Notes under the pieces: generated by a model
What the model was told of the DNA's origin: nothing
What the model saw: the letters and a program-made list of their open reading frames with translations, nothing else
Database searches by the model: none
Made by a program: the position numbers and the translations under genes
Source: RGIG8306 sp964566025
Lineage (GTDB): Bacteria; Bacillota; Clostridia; Lachnospirales; Lachnospiraceae
DNA length: 11,865 nucleotides
Assembly (NCBI GenBank): GCA_964566025.1
Contig: CAZMHF010000040.1
Location: forward strand, 1 to 11,865
Direction: 5' to 3'
In this document: positions 6,750-11,865 of the stretch, one piece after another
Layout: each line of letters starts with the position of its first letter
Numbering within the stretch: the first letter of the stretch is position 1

Positions 6750-7939
6750 TCGTTTTCTCTATCAATCAAAAAACGCACAAGCAATTGATTGCTAATTGCC
6801 ATACCATAATGATTAAAATAAAGGCGATCTCCTTCTTCTTCAAGGAGGTTTTCTTTTATTAATGAATCAATCGCCTCATGAAATACTTCTTTTATCGATT
6901 TATGAAATAAAAATTCAAATTCCATTTTTGATAAGCCCTTTGTTTGACGAAGGCCTAAAAAACAAAACTCCTCCATGCGCGACAAAAATCGCTCCTTTTC
7001 ATCTTCGGAATCATCATATATCCGAATAGAAGGTTCTTCATTTTTATCAAAATGATAATGTAAATAGTCTTTCAAATCTCTTGTGTTGTGGAATCGACGG
7101 CCTTCCCATAAGCTTGATGCGCCTAGCCCAACACCAAGATATTCTCCCATTCTCCAATACAACTGGTTATGTCGACATTCATATCCCTCTCGCGAATAAT
7201 TTGATATTTCGTACCGATAATATTGATATGCCTCCATGACCTTTAAAATCGTACTATCCATTTGCATTTCAACCTCTTCCGATGGAATGAGATGCTTATT
7301 CGTACCATTTTTTTGATTATACAATTCATAAAATGGTGTGTTTTCTTCAATAATCAAACTATATAGCGAAATATGCTCTGGCTCTAACTCGCATATTACT
7401 TGCAAGCTTTGCGCAACGACACTAACACTCTGTCCTGGAATTGCCGTCATCAAATCTACATTGATATTCGTAAAACCAACATCCCTTGCCTTATCGTATG
7501 CTTCTAGAAAATCTTCGAATGTATGAATTCGTCCGAGAATGGATAGTTCACTGTCCTTTGTTGATTGCAATCCAAAGCTCAATCGATTAATACCATTGTG
7601 ATAATATGCCTGCAATTTCTCATAATCAACGGTTCCTGGATTGACCTCTATTGTAATTTCAGCATTCTTAAAAGCAAAGCTGCTATTAATCATAAACATG
7701 ATTTCTGCAATTTCTGGCACACTTAACAAGCTCGGTGTTCCCCCACCGATATAAACGGAATTAAGCACTGGTTTTTGCGAATGCTTTTCTTTGTAAGCTA
7801 CGGCCATTTCACGTATTTCCTCACAAAGCTTTTTCACATATGTTTTTCTTGTCAATGCATCTGTAGGAAATGAAAGAAAATCGCAATAACCACATTTTTT
7901 CTCACAAAATGGAATATGAACATATAGTCCTGTCGCCAT
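6746..7939 (-). CDS. hemW: HemW, radical SAM heme chaperone (HemN-like)
   Basis: A 397-residue radical SAM protein. The cluster motif is CEKKCGYC (Cys12, Cys16, Cys19) followed by DF, which lacks the fourth cysteine of true HemN, so it fits HemW rather than oxygen-independent coproporphyrinogen oxidase. GGGTPS (65-70) binds SAM. The segments SLYSLIIEENTPF and CRHNQLYWRMGEYLGVGLGASS are typical of the family. HemW is known to bind heme and deliver it to membrane targets. The gene starts 2 nt after the lepA stop codon, with its GAGGA ribosome binding site inside the last lepA codons, so the two are cotranscribed. Unlike in many Firmicutes, hrcA-grpE-dnaK does not follow; a convergent small membrane-protein gene does. 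The ending overlaps that gene by 4 nt. Confidence 0.93.
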   Translation of the reverse strand: MATGLYVHIPFCEKKCGYCDFLSFPTDALTRKTYVKKLCEEIREMAVAYKEKHSQKPVLNSVYIGGGTPSLLSVPEIAEIMFMINSSFAFKNAEITIEVNPGTVDYEKLQAYYHNGINRLSFGLQSTKDSELSILGRIHTFEDFLEAYDKARDVGFTNINVDLMTAIPGQSVSVVAQSLQVICELEPEHISLYSLIIEENTPFYELYNQKNGTNKHLIPSEEVEMQMDSTILKVMEAYQYYRYEISNYSREGYECRHNQLYWRMGEYLGVGLGASSLWEGRRFHNTRDLKDYLHYHFDKNEEPSIRIYDDSEDEKERFLSRMEEFCFLGLRQTKGLSKMEFEFLFHKSIKEVFHEAIDSLIKENLLEEEGDRLYFNHYGMAISNQLLVRFLIDREND

Positions 7940-7941
7940 AA

Positions 7942-9756
7942 CTAATCCTCGTCTAATTTTAAAACACTCATGAATGCTTTTTGTGGAATTTCTACATTGC
8001 CAATTTGGCGCATCCTCTTCTTTCCTTCTTTTTGTTTCTCTAATAGTTTTCGCTTACGCGATATATCTCCGCCGTAACACTTTGCCAATACGTCCTTTCG
8101 CATCGCCTTAACGGTCTCACGTGCAATTACCTTGCTTCCAATCGCCGCTTGAATAGGAATTTCAAATAAGTGGCGAGGAATTTCTTCTTTGAGCTTTTCG
8201 CACATTTTACGGCCTCGCTCATAAGCACTACCACTAAATACAATAAACGATAGCGCATCCACTTCTTCATGGTTTATAAGAATATCTAGCTTGCACAAAT
8301 CAGAGCGAACATATCCTTTTATTTCATAATCAAGAGAAGCATATCCCTTTGAACGAGATTTCAACGCATCGAAGAAATCATAGATAATCTCATTCAACGG
8401 CAACTCATATCGAAGAACGGCACGATTGGTATCTAGATATTCCATATCTATATAAATACCACGTCTTTCTTGACATAAGTCCATAATGGAACCGATAAAT
8501 TCCGAAGTCACCATAATCTCCGCACTCACCATAGGCTCTTCCATATAATCAATCAATGTCGAATCTGGCAAATTCGAAGGATTCGTCAATTCCATCATCT
8601 CGCCATTTGTTTTGTGCACACGATATACAACGCCTGGAGCCGTCGTTACCAAATCGAGATTATATTCTCTCTCTAGTCGCTCTTGAATAATCTCCAAATG
8701 AAGCAATCCCAAAAATCCACAACGATAGCCAAACCCCAGCGCAATTGATGTTTCTGGCTCATAATATAAAGAAGCATCGTTTAATTGTAGTTTTTCCAAT
8801 GCATCACGCAAATCGCCATATTTCGAGCCATCTGCTGGATACAAGCCACAATACACCATCGAATTCACTCTTCGATAACCTGGCATAGCTTCTTTTGTTG
8901 GGTTATCACGATCTGTAATCGTATCACCTACCATCGTATCCTTTACGTTCTTAATACTTGCCGTAATGTAACCAACCATACCTGCACTAAGCTCTTCACA
9001 AGGAATAAACTGTCCTGCACCAAAATAGCCTACTTCCACCACATCGAAGGTTGCTTTTGTATCCATCATTTTGATTGGTGTGCCCTTCTTGACACTTCCC
9101 TCAAATATACGGCAAAATACGATAACGCCTTTATATTGGTCGTATAATGAATCAAAAATCAATGCTTTTAATGGCGCATTTGCATCACCAGTAGGTGCTG
9201 GTATTTTCGCTACAATTTGCTCCAATACCTCTTCAATATTTGTGCCATTTTTCGCTGAAATCAATGGTGCATCTTCGGCCTCAATACCAATTACATTTTC
9301 AATTTCTGCAATCACACGCTCTGGATCAGCGCTTGGCAAATCGATTTTATTGATAACTGGAAATACCTCTAGATTATGGTCCAATGCCAAATATACATTC
9401 GCCAATGTCTGTGCTTCAATTCCCTGCGCTGCATCGACAATCAGAATGGCACCGTCGCATGCTGCAAGACTTCTAGACACCTCATAATTAAAATCGACGT
9501 GTCCTGGTGTATCTATTAAATTAAAAATATATTCTTCGCCATCCTTGGCTTTATAAATAACGCGAATCGATTGTGCTTTTATGGTAATGCCTCGCTCACG
9601 CTCTAAATCCATATTATCAAGTACTTGTGCTTGCATCTCGCGGCTAGTCAATAACCCCGTTTTTTCAATAATTCTATCCGCTAAGGTAGATTTACCATGA
9701 TCAATATGCGCCACAATACAAAAGTTTCTCATTTTACTTTGGTCAAAAATCGACAT
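7942..9756 (-). CDS. lepA: Elongation factor 4 (LepA), ribosome-associated GTPase
   Basis: A 604-residue translational GTPase related to EF-G, known to bind ribosomes and to affect elongation, initiation or subunit assembly under stress. GTPase motifs are complete: AHIDHGKST (16-24), RERGITI (53-59), DTPGH (82-86), NKID (136-139) and SAKNG (167-171). The EF-4-specific C-terminus is present, with GGDISRKRKLLEKQKEGKKR near the end. The frame could open at a TTG five codons earlier, but the ATG at 9756 is chosen because GAGG lies about 9 nt upstream and the resulting length matches the family (about 600). It is the first gene of the lepA-hemW operon, with its own promoter at 9794-9822. Confidence 0.96.
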   Translation of the reverse strand: MSIFDQSKMRNFCIVAHIDHGKSTLADRIIEKTGLLTSREMQAQVLDNMDLERERGITIKAQSIRVIYKAKDGEEYIFNLIDTPGHVDFNYEVSRSLAACDGAILIVDAAQGIEAQTLANVYLALDHNLEVFPVINKIDLPSADPERVIAEIENVIGIEAEDAPLISAKNGTNIEEVLEQIVAKIPAPTGDANAPLKALIFDSLYDQYKGVIVFCRIFEGSVKKGTPIKMMDTKATFDVVEVGYFGAGQFIPCEELSAGMVGYITASIKNVKDTMVGDTITDRDNPTKEAMPGYRRVNSMVYCGLYPADGSKYGDLRDALEKLQLNDASLYYEPETSIALGFGYRCGFLGLLHLEIIQERLEREYNLDLVTTAPGVVYRVHKTNGEMMELTNPSNLPDSTLIDYMEEPMVSAEIMVTSEFIGSIMDLCQERRGIYIDMEYLDTNRAVLRYELPLNEIIYDFFDALKSRSKGYASLDYEIKGYVRSDLCKLDILINHEEVDALSFIVFSGSAYERGRKMCEKLKEEIPRHLFEIPIQAAIGSKVIARETVKAMRKDVLAKCYGGDISRKRKLLEKQKEGKKRMRQIGNVEIPQKAFMSVLKLDED

Positions 9757-9793
9757 ATATGCAGACCTCAATTCTTTTTTTGTCTATAAATAG

Positions 9794-9822
9794 ATTGTAA
9801 CAAACGCAAGGATTTAAGTCAA
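9794..9822 (-). promoter_or_regulatory. Promoter of the lepA-hemW operon
   Basis: On the minus strand TTGACT (9822-9817), a 17-bp spacer and TACAAT (9799-9794) form a good sigma-A-type promoter about 40 nt upstream of the lepA ATG. The -35 box and the spacer lie inside the inverted repeat at 9803-9854. Confidence 0.7.
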
Positions 9823-9854
9823 CAAAGAGACTTTTTGTTGATACGTCTTGCGTT
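9803..9854. repeat. Nested inverted repeat over the lepA promoter
   Basis: An outer 8-bp inverted repeat (AACGCAAG 9803-9810 with CTTGCGTT 9847-9854) encloses an inner 8-bp repeat (TCAACAAA 9819-9826 with TTTGTTGA 9834-9841). A competing pairing (AAGTC 9816-9820 with GACTT 9829-9833) is mutually exclusive with the inner one. There is no T run after the structure in either direction, so it is not a plain terminator. Its overlap with the -35 box suggests an operator or a structured readthrough region; this is inference. Confidence 0.55.
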
Positions 9855-9858
9855 CACA

Positions 9859-9905
9859 ACTTTATCATTTTACCACCACTTTAGTGGTAACAATCAAGAT
9901 AAAGT
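9859..9905. repeat. Nested inverted repeat after the protein kinase gene
   Basis: An outer 8-bp repeat (ACTTTATC 9859-9866 with GATAAAGT 9898-9905) encloses a 7-bp hairpin (TTACCAC 9870-9876 with GTGGTAA 9884-9890). It begins 4 nt after the kinase stop codon. No T-tract follows on the minus strand, so it would be a weak terminator at best. It could stabilise the mRNA 3' end or be a protein-binding site. Confidence 0.5.
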
Positions 9906-9909
9906 AATG

Positions 9910-10974
9910 CTATACTATCATCATAACCATTAACATGATTATAAGCACTATTGATATAAGTATCATATCCAATAGGATAATTCCTATGTAACGGACAATG
10001 CGGTTTTTGTATTGACACAATGGCATCATTTTTTGCATATTAAGATAATTAGTACTAACAAAAATGATTGCCAAAAAGATCAAACAGGAAGAAATTTTCG
10101 CCACCCAAAGATCGGTGCCAAATGTATCTTTCATTTCCAAACTAAGTGACACCCATAAGAGAAACAAGTATCCACCTATTGCCAAAGGTGCACGCCAAAA
10201 TGAATGTGAGCGAAAACCAGGCAATGCATAGCGATTATAGGACTGTTTTTTGACAGGAATTACGCTATTTTTTTGCGCTAATGATGTTAATTCTTCACGC
10301 AACTTCTTGACAGAATCATAACGATCCGATGGAGACATTTTTGTGCATGTATCAACAATTGTTTTCAAGAAAGGGTGTATTCCAATAAGATGTGCTGCCA
10401 TTTCATTTAGAAGTATGCCTAATGCGTAAACATCCGTTTGTTCTGTTGATGAACCAAAACCATATTGTTCAGGTGCTGCATATCCTTTTGTTCCTAATAG
10501 CATTGTATCCTCTGTTGCTAGTGGTGCTAAGAATTTTGCCGCATTAAAATCCAGCAGAAACACTTTATTATATGGCGTTATGATAATATTCGTCGGTTTG
10601 ATATCACGATGGATAATGGGTGGATTGAATTTATGAAGTTTTATCACAATCTGACAAAGCTCATCCATAATCATAAGGATAGTTTCCTTTGATAAGGTAC
10701 TACTATTCATTTTCTCTTGCAGTGTTTCTCCTGAAATATATTCCTCAATAACCGTGAGAGTTGTTTCCTCCTCATAGAGTTCGAGAATTTCAGGTGTCCC
10801 TTCCACAGGATTTGCTTTTAATTTTTTATAAATGTTAAGATTGTATACATCAAGCACCTTTTTGACGAAACAACGCTTAGTTTCACGATGTTGAACCATA
10901 TATACCTTATGTTCTTCATTCAGTACAGCCACCTCTTCATAATAGGAGAGTGCAAGGCGATTTGAATAATCCAT
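9910..10974 (-). CDS. Hanks-type Ser/Thr protein kinase with C-terminal membrane helices
   Basis: A 354-residue kinase. The catalytic region (about 11-235) contains HRDIKPTN (122-129; Asp124 predicted catalytic base, Asn129 metal ligand), LDFN (141-144, with Asn replacing the Gly of DFG), the activation segment GTKGYAAPEQ (161-170), Asp181, and Arg218 of the final subdomain. The N-lobe is divergent: there is no GxGxxG loop. The VAIK lysine is probably Lys38 or Lys39, and the helix-C glutamate is not evident. A basic linker is followed by three hydrophobic helices (about 263-280, 291-308, 329-353), the last ending at the C-terminus. There is no PASTA or other sensor domain outside the membrane. 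The ATG at 10974 follows AAAGGG by about 7 nt. The gene is divergent from an HTH gene 57 nt away. The kinase is probably active, but its substrate is unknown; the HTH protein is a candidate by proximity only. Confidence 0.88.
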   Translation of the reverse strand: MDYSNRLALSYYEEVAVLNEEHKVYMVQHRETKRCFVKKVLDVYNLNIYKKLKANPVEGTPEILELYEEETTLTVIEEYISGETLQEKMNSSTLSKETILMIMDELCQIVIKLHKFNPPIIHRDIKPTNIIITPYNKVFLLDFNAAKFLAPLATEDTMLLGTKGYAAPEQYGFGSSTEQTDVYALGILLNEMAAHLIGIHPFLKTIVDTCTKMSPSDRYDSVKKLREELTSLAQKNSVIPVKKQSYNRYALPGFRSHSFWRAPLAIGGYLFLLWVSLSLEMKDTFGTDLWVAKISSCLIFLAIIFVSTNYLNMQKMMPLCQYKNRIVRYIGIILLDMILISIVLIIMLMVMMIV

Positions 10975-11009
10975 ACCATTACCCTTTCGAAAAAATATTA
11001 TCTTTTACT

Positions 11010-11018
11010 ATTATACCA
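11010..11018 (-). promoter_or_regulatory. Extended -10 promoter of the protein kinase gene
   Basis: The minus strand reads TGGTATAAT, a perfect TATAAT with TGn, 36 nt before the kinase ATG. No strong -35 is present; TTCACA is spaced only 15 bp away. The opposite strand of the same bases offers TATTAT/TTATAC as a -10 for the divergent HTH gene, so the two promoters probably overlap. Confidence 0.55.
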
Positions 11019-11031
11019 CATGGAGGCAATT

Positions 11032-11493
11032 GTGAATAAAAAAGACACACATGAATTAAATAATGTTTTAGGAAGTGTTCATCCTAAGAACTTCGCATCT
11101 TTTCTTAATGAGAACAAAGAACATTTTATTGATGACAAGGACTCTTTCAATATCTATGTAAAGGATTTAATAAAATCCAAGGGCTTAACGCAGCAAAATA
11201 TATTTTTACGAGCCGATATTCCTGAACGCTATGGCTACAAGCTTTTATCTGGTGAAAAACGCACGAGGCAGCGCGATATTATTCTTCGAATATGCTACTG
11301 CGCCCACTTCACCATTGAGGAAACGCAGCGAGCACTTAGCCTATATAAGATGCCGCCATTATATCCAAAATTTCAAAGGGACGCATTTATTATGATTCTT
11401 TTTAATGAGCGACCAGGCGACATTATTGATGTAAATGAATTATTGAAAAAAAACAAATTTGAACCATTGCGAACAAGTGGTTCGCAAGACTAG
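11032..11493 (+). CDS. Small helix-turn-helix (XRE-like) protein, partner candidate for the kinase
   Basis: A 153-residue protein. The central part (about 41-105) resembles an XRE/lambda-repressor-type five-helix HTH: YVKDLIKSKGLTQQNIFLRA, then IPERYGYKLLSGEKRTRQR, then DIILRICYCAHFTIEETQRA. A C-terminal extension (about 106-146) follows that begins with LYKMPPLYPKFQRD. The frame has an ATG at 11020 with no ribosome binding site before it. The GTG at 11032 has GGAGG (11022-11026) 5 nt upstream and is the better start. The gene is divergent from the Ser/Thr kinase gene and ends directly at a strong terminator, so it is monocistronic. It may regulate the shared divergent promoter region or be phosphorylated by the kinase; both are inference from arrangement. 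Confidence 0.82.
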   Translation: MNKKDTHELNNVLGSVHPKNFASFLNENKEHFIDDKDSFNIYVKDLIKSKGLTQQNIFLRADIPERYGYKLLSGEKRTRQRDIILRICYCAHFTIEETQRALSLYKMPPLYPKFQRDAFIMILFNERPGDIIDVNELLKKNKFEPLRTSGSQD

Positions 11494-11536
11494 AAAAACA
11501 AAAATTCCCACCTGCGAGGTGGGAATTTTTGTTTTT
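11494..11536 (+). terminator. Strong intrinsic terminator of the HTH gene
   Basis: A perfect 20-bp inverted repeat (11494-11513 with 11517-11536) around a GCG loop has a GC-rich core (CCCACCT/AGGTGGG) flanked by A and T runs. It begins immediately after the TAG stop codon. Because the A and T runs are symmetric, it can act in both directions. Confidence 0.95.
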
Positions 11537-11542
11537 CATCTA

Positions 11543-11551
11543 TGCTATACT
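11543..11551 (+). promoter_or_regulatory. Extended -10 promoter of the rightmost gene
   Basis: TGCTATACT is a -10 box with the TGn extension, 37 nt before the ATG at 11589. The -35 position falls inside the terminator and has no good match. A GAGGG ribosome binding site (11575-11579) precedes the start codon. Confidence 0.45.
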
Positions 11552-11588
11552 CATCTCGAAGACATAGAAGATATGAGGGCTATAGAAT

Positions 11589-11865
11589 ATGGCAAGCGAT
11601 AGACGGTCCTATTTACTAGGGAATATTTTTATTCCACTCCTTATAGGAGGAGTGATTTATTATATATTCGCACCAAATGTTATTTTTGTAAAAACCATCA
11701 ATCGCTTTCTAGGAATTAGGCATCCATTTTCGATTATTGCCCCGCATAATTATGTGTGGCAATTTATCCGTTATTATTTACTGGATATGCTTTGGTCTTA
11801 TTCTTTAGTCATTTCATTATTTTTTATGCAGAGCAATGACTGCGTAAGCATTGGAAAGGTTTTTT
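11589..11865 (+). CDS. Membrane protein, 5' part only (runs off the window)
   Basis: An open frame of 92 complete codons, beginning MASDRRSYLLGNIFIPLL, continues to the window end without a stop. The Arg-containing N-terminus is followed by a hydrophobic helix (about 9-29), a loop, and a second hydrophobic stretch (about 63-80, LLDMLWSYSLVISLFFM). It has the feel of small VanZ-like or related clostridial membrane proteins, but the visible part does not allow a family call. GAGGG about 9 nt upstream and an extended -10 promoter support the start. Its position just behind the kinase/HTH pair may or may not be functional; it has its own promoter and is separated from the HTH gene by a terminator. 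Confidence 0.75.
   Translation, partial: MASDRRSYLLGNIFIPLLIGGVIYYIFAPNVIFVKTINRFLGIRHPFSIIAPHNYVWQFIRYYLLDMLWSYSLVISLFFMQSNDCVSIGKVF

Noticed and set aside
9071..9487. 138-codon plus-strand open frame opposite lepA
   Set aside because: It starts at TTG without a ribosome binding site, lies wholly within the conserved GTPase region of lepA, and its composition is that of an antisense shadow.
9870..9890. Hairpin as an intrinsic terminator of the kinase gene
   Set aside because: No T-tract follows on the minus strand; it is recorded as an inverted repeat instead.
11020..11031. ATG start four codons upstream in the HTH gene
   Set aside because: No ribosome binding site lies before this ATG, and its own bases form the GGAGG site that serves the GTG at 11032.

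Overview
The window looks like chromosomal DNA from a low-GC Gram-positive bacterium, most likely a clostridial Firmicute of the Lachnospiraceae type. The evidence is the AT-rich composition, strong AGGAGG-type ribosome binding sites, frequent TTG/GTG starts, sigma-A-like promoters, and the gene set (PadR/HAAS/DUF4097 operon, adjacent lepA and hemW, Hsp33, a Hanks-type kinase with a membrane tail). No phage, insertion sequence, CRISPR array, rRNA or tRNA gene was found. Most genes read leftward on the minus strand.

Left part (1-2960). A Lys/Thr-rich reading frame, probably the end of a plus-strand gene, meets a minus-strand pyridoxal/pyridoxamine kinase gene at a bidirectional terminator (81-129). 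Upstream of the kinase is a tightly packed minus-strand operon: a PadR repressor, a HAAS/DUF1700 membrane protein and a DUF4097 membrane-anchored protein. These genes overlap by 8 and 14 nt. A consensus promoter (2851-2879) drives them, and their leader carries two imperfect palindromes that could be PadR operators.

Middle part (2961-6749). A terminator (2917-2954), preceded on the minus strand by a structured element of about 100 nt, ends a second operon: SAM methyltransferase, hslO (Hsp33, sharing ATGA with the methyltransferase) and a DEAD-box RNA helicase with a DbpA-type RNA-binding tail. The helicase starts at TTG. Diverging from this operon is a 79-residue two-helix membrane protein with its own promoter. 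It runs tail to tail into hemW.

Right part (6746-11865). lepA (EF-4) and hemW form a two-gene operon with a 2-nt gap. The lepA promoter sits inside a block of nested inverted repeats. Upstream lies a Ser/Thr protein kinase with a divergent N-lobe, DFN in place of DFG, and three C-terminal membrane helices. It is transcribed divergently from a small helix-turn-helix protein whose gene ends in a perfect 20-bp terminator. A further membrane protein begins at 11589 and is cut by the window edge.

The most interesting material is the divergent kinase/HTH pair, which looks like an uncharacterised phospho-signalling module. The PadR/HAAS/DUF4097 envelope-stress-like operon and the two structured non-coding blocks (2965-3061 and 9803-9905) are also worth a second look. 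The housekeeping genes are otherwise ordinary.
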